A stretch of 64,000 nt of DNA from Endozoicomonas sp. G2_2. GTDB lineage: Bacteria; Pseudomonadota; Gammaproteobacteria; Nevskiales; Salinisphaeraceae. Shown piece by piece: positions 52,765 to 62,702 of the stretch (position 1 is the stretch's first letter; every line of letters begins with the position of its first letter). The notes below the pieces were generated by a model that did no database searches, was not told the DNA's origin, and saw only the letters and a program-made list of their open reading frames with translations. Made by a program: the position numbers and the translations under genes. The DNA is taken from assembly GCF_017744135.1 (NCBI RefSeq), contig NZ_JAGHQU010000005.1, positions 186,001-250,000 on the forward strand, given 5' to 3'.

Positions 52765-54966
52765 CTAGAGCAGGTCCTGCGGGTCGACATCGATCGACCA
52801 GCGTACGCGGCGCGCGCCGGGCAGATCGGCGAGCACGCGCTGCCAATGATCCAGCGCCGGGTGCAGGCGCGCGCGCCGCGTGGCGTGCAACAGCAGATGG
52901 GCGCGATAGCGGCCCGCGCGGCGCGGCATCGGGGCCGGAACCGGGCCCCAGCAAGCGATATGTTCGTCGACGTTGATGGTCGCCGCGGCCTGTTCCAGAA
53001 ACGCCTGTGGCGGCTGCATATCGTGTGCTTCGGCGCGCAGCAGGGCGAGATGCCCGTAAGGCGGCAGCCCGGCTTCGCGCCGCTCCGTCAGTGCGGCGCG
53101 GGCAAAGCCGTCATAGCCGTCGCTGAGCAGGCGATGCAGCAGCGGGTGCTCGGGGTTGCGGGTTTGCAGCCAGACCTCGCCGGCCAGGTCGCCGCGTCCG
53201 GCACGCCCGGCGACCTGCGTGACCAGCTGCGCCATGTGCTCGGCGGCACGAAAATCGGCCGAGAACAGGCCGCCGTCCACGTCGAGCACGCCCACACAGG
53301 TCAGGCGCGCGAAATCGTGCCCTTTGGCCAGCATCTGGGTGCCTACGAGCAGCTGTGTGGCGCCGCTGGCGACGTCCGCGAGTTGCGATTCCAGCCGCCC
53401 CTTGCGCGCCATGCTGTCGCGATCGAAACGGGCGATGCGCACATCCGGAAACCGGCTGCGCAGCGCCCCCGCCACGCGCTCGGTGCCGGCGCCGAGTGCG
53501 ACGAGCTGTTTGGAGCCGCAGCTCGGACAGGCAGGCGGCGCGGGCTCGTTCGCGCCGCAGTGATGGCACTGCAGGCGCGCGCCGCCGCTGTGCAGGGTCA
53601 GCGGCGCGTCGCAACGCGCGCAGGGCGCGATCCAGCCGCAATCGTGGCAGGACAGGGCGGGCGCATACCCGCGGCGGTTGATGAAGATCATCACCTGATT
53701 GCCGGCGGCGAGGTGGCGTTCCACGTGGGCGAGCATCGGGTCGGACAAACCGCCGAGCAGCGGGCGTGAGCGGATATCGATCACCCGGATTGGCGGCATG
53801 GCCGCACCGGTGGCGCGCCGGGGCAGCTGCAGATGGGCAAAGCGTTTCTGCTCGGCGTTGTGGAGGCTCTCCAGCGCCGGCGTCGCACTGCCCAGCACGA
53901 TCGGCACGCCGCGCTGCTGGGCGCGTCGCATGGCGACATCGCGGGCGTGATAGCGGAAACCGTCCTGCTGCTTGTAGGAGCCGTCGTGTTCTTCATCGAC
54001 GACGATCAGCCCGAGCCGCGGCAGCGGCGTGAACACGGCCGAGCGCGTGCCGATCACGATGTCGGCATCGCCGGCGCGCGCCGCACGCCAGACATCCGCG
54101 CGTTCGCCTTCGCTGCGCTGGGAGTGAAGTACGCCGATGGCGGCGTCGAAACGCGTGCGCAGGCGCTCGATGAGCTGCGGCGTCAGGCCGATTTCCGGCG
54201 CGAGGAACAGCACCTGCCGGCCGGCGGCCAGGGTGCGGGCCATGCGCTGGAAATAGACTTCGGTCTTGCCGCTGCCGGTGACGCCTTCGAGCAGAACGGG
54301 GTGGAATGCGTCCCCGAGCGCGCACAGATGATCGACCGCCACCTGCTGATCATCGCCGAGCGCGGGCGCGGTGCCGGCGACGCCATGCTCGAGGGCGCCG
54401 GGCAGGTCGACGGGTTCGATCAGACCGCGACGTTCGAGCGCCTTGAGCGGCGCCTGCACGGAACCGAAACGCGCGAGCAGATGCGAATGAGCGGTGGGAT
54501 GCGGCGTGGCGCGGATCGCGGCCAGCAATTCGTGCTGGCGCGTGGCGTTGGCCGCGGGCTCGTTCGCGCTCTCGTTCGCGGCGGCCTGCCAGCCGCGGTG
54601 GCGGTTTGGCGTCTGGTCCATCCGTGTACGCCGCAGGGCCACGGGCAGGGCGGTCGCAAGCGCTTCGCCGACAGGGTGGTGATAGTAGCGGGCGGCCCAG
54701 CGCAGCAGCCCGAGCAGTTCCTCGTCGAGCACCGGCGCGTCGTCGAGAACCGCTTCGATGGCGCGCAGGCGCGCGGCGGCGACGTCGCTTTCGTGGGCGT
54801 GCTCGATCACGATCGCCACCAGCCGACGACGCCCGAAACGCACGAGCACGCGACTGCCCACCGGCGTCGGTGCGGCGTCGCCGATGTCGAGATAATCGAA
54901 GCCGCCGTACAGCGGAACCGGCACGGCGACACGCAGGATCGGCGGGCTTTCGCGGCCTTCGATCAA
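52765..54966 (-). CDS. priA: Primosomal protein N' (PriA helicase)
   Basis: About 733 residues if it starts at the TTG at 54966, almost the E. coli length. The N-terminal DNA-binding domain begins RVAVPVPLYGGFDYL. Helicase motifs: GVTGSGKTEVYF (Walker A), VVDEEHDGSYKQ (DEEH), GSATPALES and QVAGRAGRG. Eight cysteines in four CxxC pairs (CHDCGW, CARC, CHHC, CPSC) form the zinc domain. PriA restarts stalled forks. No ATG exists near the conserved N-terminus; the frame runs on to a TTG at 55062. The region upstream is AT-rich with DnaA-box-like sites. Confidence 0.93.
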   Translation of the reverse strand: MIEGRESPPILRVAVPVPLYGGFDYLDIGDAAPTPVGSRVLVRFGRRRLVAIVIEHAHESDVAAARLRAIEAVLDDAPVLDEELLGLLRWAARYYHHPVGEALATALPVALRRTRMDQTPNRHRGWQAAANESANEPAANATRQHELLAAIRATPHPTAHSHLLARFGSVQAPLKALERRGLIEPVDLPGALEHGVAGTAPALGDDQQVAVDHLCALGDAFHPVLLEGVTGSGKTEVYFQRMARTLAAGRQVLFLAPEIGLTPQLIERLRTRFDAAIGVLHSQRSEGERADVWRAARAGDADIVIGTRSAVFTPLPRLGLIVVDEEHDGSYKQQDGFRYHARDVAMRRAQQRGVPIVLGSATPALESLHNAEQKRFAHLQLPRRATGAAMPPIRVIDIRSRPLLGGLSDPMLAHVERHLAAGNQVMIFINRRGYAPALSCHDCGWIAPCARCDAPLTLHSGGARLQCHHCGANEPAPPACPSCGSKQLVALGAGTERVAGALRSRFPDVRIARFDRDSMARKGRLESQLADVASGATQLLVGTQMLAKGHDFARLTCVGVLDVDGGLFSADFRAAEHMAQLVTQVAGRAGRGDLAGEVWLQTRNPEHPLLHRLLSDGYDGFARAALTERREAGLPPYGHLALLRAEAHDMQPPQAFLEQAAATINVDEHIACWGPVPAPMPRRAGRYRAHLLLHATRRARLHPALDHWQRVLADLPGARRVRWSIDVDPQDLL

Positions 54967-54978
54967 AGGCTTATAGCC

Positions 54979-55160
54979 TGTGGATAAAATCGTGGATGGT
55001 TTTGCACCGCAGCGAGCATAGTTTTCTTCTAAGAACCGAAACGGCTTGAAATAAATTAACAATAAATATTAAAAACAGTCAGTTGCGTTCTATTGTCTTC
55101 AAGCTGCAATGCAGCAACCGGTGACGCGCGATCTTTTGAACGTTGTGCATATGTGGACAA
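54979..55160. promoter_or_regulatory. AT-rich region with DnaA-box-like sites upstream of priA
   Basis: Contains a perfect DnaA box TGTGGATAA (54979-54987), a one-mismatch box TGTGGACAA (55152-55160) and a weaker TTGTGCATA next to it (55143-55151), around a strongly AT-rich run at 55049-55078 (AATAAATTAACAATAAATATTAA in part). It is the priA promoter region, and might bind DnaA. The 273 bp gap to the Nudix gene holds nothing else I recognise. Confidence 0.4.
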
Positions 55161-55239
55161 CTTTGGCTCATCCCCATGCTCGTGCGGCCGGCCCGGCCCC
55201 GGCCGACTGTGGACCTCAGGCTGCACGATACGGGTGCGT

Positions 55240-55818
55240 TCAGGCCAGTGCGCGGAGCTCGTCGAGCATCGCGAGCGTGAGGCCCCAGAGTCGGTGCCCG
55301 TCGCCACAGTCGTAGCAGGGCATGGGAACCGGCACGCGGCCGATTTGCCAGTGCATCGTGCGCCGTTGGTCCGGTTCGTCGAGCCAGGCCAGCGGCAGCC
55401 AGCGCGTTGCCGTGATTTCGTGGTTGAGTGTTGGCGTGTGCGTGCGGGCCTGTCGATAGACGAAGGGGGAGACCACCATCGGCGCGCGTCTGCGGTGATC
55501 GAGCGTCAGCCGATCGCCAAGGCGGCCGATGCCGTCGTCGCGAGAAATCGTCAGCCCGACTTCCTCGGCCGTTTCCCGGCAGGCGGCCGTGGAAGCGCTG
55601 GCCTCGTCGGCGGCGTCGACGCGGCCGCCCGGAAAGGCCATGTCGCCCGACCAGGGGTCGCCCGGGCGGTGGGCGCGCACGGTGAGCAACACTTCGGCGC
55701 CCTGGCGGGTTTCGCGCAGAATCACCGCGACCGCCGCCCGCTTGAGCCGGTGCCGCCAGCGATAGCGACGCGGCCGGTAGCGGGCCAGTGCCGCAGCCAG
55801 GGGAGCGATCTCGTGCAT
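55240..55818 (-). CDS. Nudix hydrolase, probable CoA diphosphatase (NudL-like)
   Basis: 192 residues. The Nudix box is recognisable in MAFPGGRVDAADEASAS and the catalytic RETAEEVGL. The upstream segment AVAVILRETRQGAEVLLTVRAHR and PWSGDMAFPGG match the CoA diphosphatase subfamily (NudL/YeaB), which splits CoA to 3',5'-ADP and phosphopantetheine. ATG 55818 gives a typical start; the frame extension to 56133 overlaps pntB's terminator. It follows pntB on the same strand but behind a strong terminator. Confidence 0.87.
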   Translation of the reverse strand: MHEIAPLAAALARYRPRRYRWRHRLKRAAVAVILRETRQGAEVLLTVRAHRPGDPWSGDMAFPGGRVDAADEASASTAACRETAEEVGLTISRDDGIGRLGDRLTLDHRRRAPMVVSPFVYRQARTHTPTLNHEITATRWLPLAWLDEPDQRRTMHWQIGRVPVPMPCYDCGDGHRLWGLTLAMLDELRALA

Positions 55819-55854
55819 GATGTCGAGCTCAGCGCGGAATATGGGAGCCGAACG

Positions 55855-55881
55855 AAAAAAGCCGCCCGCAGGCGGCTTTTT
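55855..55881. terminator. Rho-independent terminator after pntB
   Basis: AAAAAGCCGCC-CGCA-GGCGGCTTTTT, symmetrical, so it can act in both directions; it ends the pnt operon, which runs on the minus strand. Confidence 0.92.
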
Positions 55882-55900
55882 CCTCTTTGGCCCGACAGCC

Positions 55901-57298
<1,398 letters not shown>

Positions 57299-57344
57299 AT
57301 TCGGTAACCCTTTCGTGTAATCGGTATTCGCGGTCGGGGCGTGA

Positions 57345-57629
57345 TCAGTCCTTGGAGGACTTGAACATTTCGAGCATGCGCGCGGTCACCACGTAACCAC
57401 CCACGGCGTTGCCGGCCGCGAGGATCACGCCGATGAAACCGATCAGCGTTTCCCAGAAACCTTCGGCATGGCCAAGTGCGACCATGGCGCCCACGAGCAC
57501 GATGCCGTGCACGAAGTTGGAACCCGACATGAGCGGGGTATGCAGAATGGCCGGAACCCGGCCGATGATCTCGTAGCCGGTAAAGGCCGCGAGCATGAAG
57601 ATATAGAGTGCGACAAAACCTGTGATCAC
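57345..57629 (-). CDS. pntAB: NAD(P) transhydrogenase subunit alpha part 2
   Basis: 94 residues with three membrane helices (ALYIFMLAAFTGYEII, GIVLVGAMVALG, LIGFIGVILAAGNAVGGYVV) and the HTPLMSGSNFVHG motif. This is the small membrane part of the alpha subunit, encoded separately from pntAA as in Rhodospirillum rather than fused as in E. coli. It lies between pntAA and pntB on one operon. Confidence 0.95.
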   Translation of the reverse strand: MITGFVALYIFMLAAFTGYEIIGRVPAILHTPLMSGSNFVHGIVLVGAMVALGHAEGFWETLIGFIGVILAAGNAVGGYVVTARMLEMFKSSKD

Positions 57630-57670
57630 TGTCTTTTCTCCCGGAAAAATTTGCGCCGCGTACGCAAGGC

Positions 57671-58843
57671 CTAGGCCTTGTCGCCGAGGGCTTCCTTGGC
57701 GGCTTCGTTGACCGTTTCGCCGTCGTGCGTCAGCGCGGACTTGGCCAGGATCTCGTCGTCCCAGTTGATTTCCAGCTTGTGCTGCTTGTCCGCCGGCTTG
57801 GCGTCTTCCTGACCTTCTTCCGGCACCACGATGAGCTGCAGGAAGTTGAACAGGTTCTGGGCATACATCTCACTGGAATGCTCGGCGAGCAGTGCCGGCA
57901 CGTTCGACGGCCCGTAGATGGTCACGCTGCCGTGGGTCACGGTCTCGTCGGGCTTGGTCAACTCGCAGTTGCCGCCGCCCGAAGCGCCGAGATCGATGAT
58001 CACGGAGCCCGGCTTCATGGCGTCGACCATCTCGGTGGAGATGATCTTGGGCGCCGGCCGGCCGGGCACGGCAGCCGTGGTAATCACCGCGTCGGCATCG
58101 GCCATGTTCTTGGCCAGCATGTCCTGCTGTTTCTTCTTTTCCTCGTCAGTCAGCTCGCGCGCGTAGCCGCCCTCGGCCTCGGCCTTGACGCCTTCGGCCA
58201 TGAGGAAGTCCGCGCCGAGTGATTCGACCTGTTCCTTGGTGTCGGTACGCACGTCGTAGGCGAACACCTTGGCGCCGAGACGCTTGGCCGTGGCGATCGC
58301 CTGCAGGCCGGCCACGCCGGCACCGATGACCAGCACCTTGGCCGGGCGGATGGTGCCCGCGGCGGTGGTCAGCATGGGCAGGAAGCGTTCCAGCGAATTG
58401 GCAGCCATGAGCGCGGCCTTGTAGCCGGCGGCCGAGGCCTGGGAAGACAGCGCGTCCATCGACTGCGCACGGGTGATGCGCGGCACCAATTCCATGGCGA
58501 AAGAGGTCACGCCGGCCTTGTTGAGCGCTTTCACCACGTCCGGGTTATTGTGCGCCTGCACGAAGCTGACCAGCACCGAGCCCTGCTTCATCTTGCCGAT
58601 CGCCTTGGCGCTCGGTGCATTGACGGCCAGCACCACGTCGGCGCCGAAAATATCGCCCGGCTTGTCGCTGAGCTTGATCGGGTCCTTGAAGGAGTCATCC
58701 GGAATACGGCTGCCTTCGCCGGCACCGTTCTCGATGGTGAGATCGACGTTCAGCTTGGCCAGCTTGTCGGCCACCTTCGGCACCATGGCGACGCGTGTTT
58801 CGCCGCTGGCCGTCTCTTTCGGGACTGCGATAGTTACGCTCAT
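57671..58843 (-). CDS. pntAA: NAD(P) transhydrogenase subunit alpha part 1
   Basis: 390 residues. The NAD-binding domain I protein begins VTIAVPKETASGETRVAMVPKV, has the alanine-dehydrogenase-like core with VLVIGAGVAGLQAIATAKRLGAKV and the mobile loop near AEAEGGYARELTDEEKKKQQ. It is soluble on the cytoplasmic side and binds NADH. First gene of pntAA-AB-B. The 155 bp before its start, toward the unknown protein, has no clear promoter. Confidence 0.96.
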   Translation of the reverse strand: MSVTIAVPKETASGETRVAMVPKVADKLAKLNVDLTIENGAGEGSRIPDDSFKDPIKLSDKPGDIFGADVVLAVNAPSAKAIGKMKQGSVLVSFVQAHNNPDVVKALNKAGVTSFAMELVPRITRAQSMDALSSQASAAGYKAALMAANSLERFLPMLTTAAGTIRPAKVLVIGAGVAGLQAIATAKRLGAKVFAYDVRTDTKEQVESLGADFLMAEGVKAEAEGGYARELTDEEKKKQQDMLAKNMADADAVITTAAVPGRPAPKIISTEMVDAMKPGSVIIDLGASGGGNCELTKPDETVTHGSVTIYGPSNVPALLAEHSSEMYAQNLFNFLQLIVVPEEGQEDAKPADKQHKLEINWDDEILAKSALTHDGETVNEAAKEALGDKA

Positions 58844-58998
58844 GTTTTCCCTTGTTTGATTGCGATGAACATCCGGCGCGGCAGCATGGTCGGCGCGAGG
58901 CGCGCCATAGCCCCCTTCGGGCCGCAGGCCGGATCAACCCTCAGGCAGTCTAACCGAAACCATACGGCTTTCGTAGCAGGCGGCGCTGTGGCACGCCC

Positions 58999-59763
58999 CT
59001 AGCCGCCAGGCTGCGTGATCGCGGTTTCGATATAGCCATCGGGGATGGTGAAACGCTTTTCGGGCAGCGAATCGTGGGCCACGTTGGACAGCTGACGGCG
59101 CTCGCCGGAATTGGTGTCGGTGAAGCGAACCGGCATGCCGGACAGGCTCAAATAGGGCAGGCCCGCGGTCTCGAAACCGGTGCCGGCGAGCATGGTCTGC
59201 ATGAGGGAGAACATCGACTTCACGCTGGCGAAGGTCTGCTTGGACATACCCAGCGCGTCGGGGCTGGCAATACACAGCGTTTCCGCCGGCTTGCCGTCGC
59301 GCACGACCTGGACGACCTCGCAGGGTACGCCGGCCACGCTGTCCTCGCGGCCGGTACGGTCGAGGCCGACTTTCTGGGCGCTCGTGTCCAGGCCGGGTAC
59401 GGACTGGAGCATGGCAGCGCGGGCGGTGGCCTGCTGACCTTCGGGCAGCTGCTGTACCCGCGACTCGATCTGGGCGCGCAGGGCGTCGACGCGTTCGCGT
59501 ATCGCACTGGCGGTGTTGCGATCCAGCCGCGTGTAGCTGCGATCCGACGGGTCGATCGAGAAGATCGCTTCGGACGACTCTTCATAGAGCTGCCACTGGC
59601 GCGTCGCGTCGTCGATGCGCACGGCGCCGGGTTTCATGTCGACGGTGAACTCGCCGCTGGCGCCCTGATAGGTCAGCGTCGTGTCGGCCTGGGCAGCGGT
59701 GGCCGCCACGCCCAGCAAACCGGCCAGCAGGAGCGTGCTGGCGCGGGTAAGATATCGGCTCAT
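58999..59763 (-). CDS. Secreted protein of unknown function
   Basis: 254 residues. A signal peptide (about 1-26, ending AATAAQA) precedes a beta-rich N-terminal part (TLTYQGASGEFTVDMKPGAVRIDD), a helical stretch (ASAIRERVDALRAQIESRVQQLP) and a C-terminal part with a cysteine pair region (PCEVVQVVRDGKPAETLC). I think of DUF4412-like periplasmic proteins, but with low certainty. It is divergent from the exonuclease gene and upstream of pntAA on the same strand by 155 bp, which does not reveal a role. Confidence 0.7.
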   Translation of the reverse strand: MSRYLTRASTLLLAGLLGVAATAAQADTTLTYQGASGEFTVDMKPGAVRIDDATRQWQLYEESSEAIFSIDPSDRSYTRLDRNTASAIRERVDALRAQIESRVQQLPEGQQATARAAMLQSVPGLDTSAQKVGLDRTGREDSVAGVPCEVVQVVRDGKPAETLCIASPDALGMSKQTFASVKSMFSLMQTMLAGTGFETAGLPYLSLSGMPVRFTDTNSGERRQLSNVAHDSLPEKRFTIPDGYIETAITQPGG

Positions 59764-59844
59764 GATCGGTTTCCTCCGGGAATGAAATCGGTACGGGGCA
59801 TGACAATCGGCGGTGCCGGCACCCGAACGCGGTCAGCGGTGCAG

Positions 59845-59850
59845 TACACT
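59845..59850 (+). promoter_or_regulatory. Predicted -10 element directly before the exonuclease gene
   Basis: TACACT followed by AGCGCC and then the ATG at 59857, so initiation would fall at the start codon. No ribosome site is seen. The -35 is weak. Confidence 0.4.
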
Positions 59851-59856
59851 AGCGCC

Positions 59857-60723
59857 ATGCTGCTCGTGGACGCCAGTGTCTATATCTTCCGGGCCTTCCA
59901 CTCGCTGCCCTCGAGTCTGACCGGGCGCGATGAGCAGCCGCTGAATGCCGTCTACGGCTATGCGACCTTCCTCGCACAGCTGCTCGACGCCGATGCCGAC
60001 CCCGAAATCGCGGCCGCTTTCGACGAGTCGCTGGTCAGCTCGTTTCGCAACGCGCTTTATGCCGACTACAAGGCCAACCGCGAGCTGCCGCCACAGGCGC
60101 TGGTGGACCAGATCGCGGCGTGTCGCGAGATCACCGAATCCCTGGGCGTGCCCACATTATCCAGCCCGGTCTACGAAGCGGATGACCTGATCGGCACGCT
60201 CGCGGCCTCGACCACGTCGCCGGTAACGATTGTCACGTCCGACAAGGATCTCGCCCAGATCATGGGCGCCGACGACATTCTCTGGGATTACGGGCGCGAG
60301 ACGCGCTACGACACGGCCGCGATCGAGGCGAAGTTCGGCGTGCCCCCGCGATTGATTGCCGATTATCTCGCGCTGGTCGGCGATACGGTGGACAACATCC
60401 CGGGCGTGCCGGGCATCGGTGCGAAAACCGCCGCCGCGCTGCTGCAGCGTTTCGACGGCATCGACGCGTTACTCGCCGATCTGGCCGGCGTGGCCGCCAG
60501 CGGCCTGCGCGGGGCGAAATCGCTCGCGGGCAAGCTCGAGGCGCACGCCGATCAGGCGCGATTGTCGCGCCGGCTCGCCACGATCGTGACGGATATCGAA
60601 CTCGATGCCGATCAGCGCGACGTGGCTCGCCGTAGCCCCGATCACGATGCGTTGGCCGCGATCTGCGATCGCCTCGGCGTGGGCGACCGGCTGCGCGGCC
60701 GGCTGGGACTGTCCGGCTCGTGA
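59857..60723 (+). CDS. 5'-3' exonuclease / flap endonuclease-like protein
   Basis: 288 residues, the length of free-standing relatives of the PolA 5'-nuclease domain (Xni/ExoIX family). Acidic metal site residues are in LLVDASVYIFRAF, YEADDLIGTLA and TSDKDLAQIM; the helical-arch and helix-hairpin-helix regions are in LVGDTVDNIPGVPGIGAKTAAALL. The start ATG 59857 sits right at the conserved strand; the longer frame is rejected. Its stop overlaps the next GTG by four bases (GTGA). Confidence 0.88.
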   Translation: MLLVDASVYIFRAFHSLPSSLTGRDEQPLNAVYGYATFLAQLLDADADPEIAAAFDESLVSSFRNALYADYKANRELPPQALVDQIAACREITESLGVPTLSSPVYEADDLIGTLAASTTSPVTIVTSDKDLAQIMGADDILWDYGRETRYDTAAIEAKFGVPPRLIADYLALVGDTVDNIPGVPGIGAKTAAALLQRFDGIDALLADLAGVAASGLRGAKSLAGKLEAHADQARLSRRLATIVTDIELDADQRDVARRSPDHDALAAICDRLGVGDRLRGRLGLSGS

Positions 60724-61598
60724 TCGACTGGGAAGGGATCGATGCCGCCATCGCCCGCACCACCGGCCGCAGGTTCGCAAGCGGGCACCGTACGCGGGTC
60801 GGCGGCGGTTCCATCAATAGTGCATATCGGCTGGGCGATGCGCGCCAGCGTTTCTTTCTCAAGCTCAATCGGGCCGATCGTCACGCCATGTTCGAGGCCG
60901 AGGCCGCCGGGCTGGCCGAACTCGGGCAGGCGGTCGGACTGCGCGTCCCGCGGGTCGTCACCCACGGTACCGTCGGGGCACATGCCTTTCTCGTACTCGA
61001 ATACATCGCCCTGCAGCCGCTCGCGCCCGCGGCGATGACGCGCCTGGGCGAAGCCCTGGCCGACATGCACGGCATTGTGGCCGCGCGCTACGGCTGGGAT
61101 CGCGACAACACCATCGGTTCGAGCGCCCAGCCCAACGCCCGACACCCGCACTGGCTGGAGTTCTGGCGCGAGAACCGGCTCGCGGCCATGCTCGACGCGC
61201 TCGCACCCATCCATCCCGGCCTCGGGCGTGACGGCGACGCGCTGCTTGCCGTGCTCGATGAACTACTGGCCGGGCATCGCCCCGAGCCGTCGCTGGTGCA
61301 CGGCGACCTGTGGGGCGGCAACGTGGCCATGGACGAGGCGGGCACGCCGGTGCTCTACGACCCGGCCGTCTACTACGGCGACCGCGAGACCGATCTCGCG
61401 ATGGCCGAGCTGTTCGGCGGTTTCTCGCCGCTGTTCTTCGAAGCCTACTGGGGGGCCTGGCCGATGAGCCCGGGCTATCGGTATGTACGGCGTCCGCTCT
61501 ACCAGCTCTATCACCTGCTCAACCACGCGCGTCTGTTCGGCGGTCACTACGTTGCCGAAAGCCGACGTGTGATGCAGTCGCTGCTCGCCCGCGTGTAA
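60720..61598 (+). CDS. Fructosamine kinase family protein
   Basis: 292 residues from a GTG overlapping the exonuclease stop. Kinase-like motifs: the loop [12 protein letters not shown], a lysine in RFFLKLNR, the catalytic block [15 protein letters not shown] and the [21 protein letters not shown] segment that marks fructosamine-3-kinase/YniA-type proteins. The family phosphorylates glycated amines to reverse Maillard damage, though bacterial members can act on ribulosamines. Translational coupling to a DNA exonuclease may hint at linked expression but gives no mechanism. Confidence 0.88.
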   Translation: MIDWEGIDAAIARTTGRRFASGHRTRVGGGSINSAYRLGDARQRFFLKLNRADRHAMFEAEAAGLAELGQAVGLRVPRVVTHGTVGAHAFLVLEYIALQPLAPAAMTRLGEALADMHGIVAARYGWDRDNTIGSSAQPNARHPHWLEFWRENRLAAMLDALAPIHPGLGRDGDALLAVLDELLAGHRPEPSLVHGDLWGGNVAMDEAGTPVLYDPAVYYGDRETDLAMAELFGGFSPLFFEAYWGAWPMSPGYRYVRRPLYQLYHLLNHARLFGGHYVAESRRVMQSLLARV

Positions 61599-61689
61599 TG
61601 AGGCGCATGCCGCGGCTGTCGGCGTTTTCGCGCCTCGGTACAATGGCGCTCGTTTTCGATTCACCGCAATCCCTGCCAGCGTGGCGCAC

Positions 61690-62511
61690 ATGTCCGATAT
61701 TCCGGTTCTCGATACCCGCCCACCGGCCGGCCTGACGCCGGGTTCCGTCGGCGCGAACAAGCTTGCCAAGCGACTGAAGCGGCTGACCGGCCAGGCCGTG
61801 ACCGACTACGACATGATCCGCGACGGCGATCGCATCATGGTCTGTCTGTCCGGCGGCAAGGACAGCTACACCATGCTCGACATGCTGCGCTATCTACAGA
61901 GCGTGGCGCCGGTGCGCTTCGAGCTTCGGGCGGTCAACCTCGATCAGAAGCAGCCGGGCTTTCCCGAGCACATCCTGCCGCAGTATCTGGACGGCCTCGG
62001 CGTCGACTACGAAATTCTCGAACGCGACACATATAGTGTGGTCACCGAAAAGGTGCCCGAAGGCGCGACCATGTGCGGGCTGTGCTCGCGTCTGCGCCGC
62101 GGCATTCTGTACCGCTATGCGCGAGAGAACGGCTTCAACCGCATCGCGCTGGGCCACCATCGCGACGACATGATCGAGACGATGTTTCTGAACATGTTCC
62201 ACGGCGCGCGCATGGCGGCGATGCCGCCGAAGCTGCGCTCCGACGACGGCGACAATGTCGTGATCCGCCCGCTGGCGTATTGCAGCGAGCGCGACATCGA
62301 GAAATACGCGCGGCTGGAACAGTATCCGATCATTCCCTGCAATCTGTGCGGTTCGCAGGCCAATCTGCAGCGCCAGAACATCAAGGCCATGCTCGCCGAA
62401 TGGGAGCGCACCGATCCGGGGCGCAGCGAGCGCATCTTTCGTTCCATTACGCGCATCGCGCCGTCGCAGATGGCCGATCGCGAACTCTTTGATTTCGCGG
62501 CGCTCGACTGA
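61690..62511 (+). CDS. ttcA: tRNA 2-thiocytidine synthase TtcA
   Basis: 273 residues. PP-loop SGGKDS (54-59) binds ATP; cysteine pairs C129/C132 (CGLC) and C217/C220 (CNLC) hold the Fe-S cluster. It thiolates cytidine 32 of some tRNAs. The ATG at 61690 is preferred to a GTG three codons upstream. A TACAAT-like box at 61638-61643 precedes the gene. It has its own position, unrelated to the fructosamine kinase 91 bp upstream. Confidence 0.95.
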   Translation: MSDIPVLDTRPPAGLTPGSVGANKLAKRLKRLTGQAVTDYDMIRDGDRIMVCLSGGKDSYTMLDMLRYLQSVAPVRFELRAVNLDQKQPGFPEHILPQYLDGLGVDYEILERDTYSVVTEKVPEGATMCGLCSRLRRGILYRYARENGFNRIALGHHRDDMIETMFLNMFHGARMAAMPPKLRSDDGDNVVIRPLAYCSERDIEKYARLEQYPIIPCNLCGSQANLQRQNIKAMLAEWERTDPGRSERIFRSITRIAPSQMADRELFDFAALD

Positions 62512-62606
62512 AGCCACTGCGTCCGCGGCGGAACGACTGTCGTAACAGGGCGTCCAATCGCAGGAACAGGCACAGCTGTTGCCTGTATTTCCCGGCATGG
62601 TCTTTC

Positions 62607-62635
62607 TTGAAAAGCGATCGGACCTGCCGCATACT
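62607..62635 (+). promoter_or_regulatory. Predicted sigma-70 promoter for the desaturase gene
   Basis: TTGAAA, a 17 base spacer, and CATACT, followed by a T-run, about 68 bases before the ATG at 62703. Confidence 0.5.
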
Positions 62636-62702
62636 TTTTTGGCGCAGTGAACAGTTGTGCACTGCAGCGAAACACCGTAACCTCGTGAGGGCTGACCAGC
62701 CG

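Noticed and set aside
54979-55160. Replication origin
   Set aside because: Only two or three DnaA-box-like sites, and no dnaA, dnaN, rpmH or parAB nearby; kept as a possible DnaA-responsive priA promoter.
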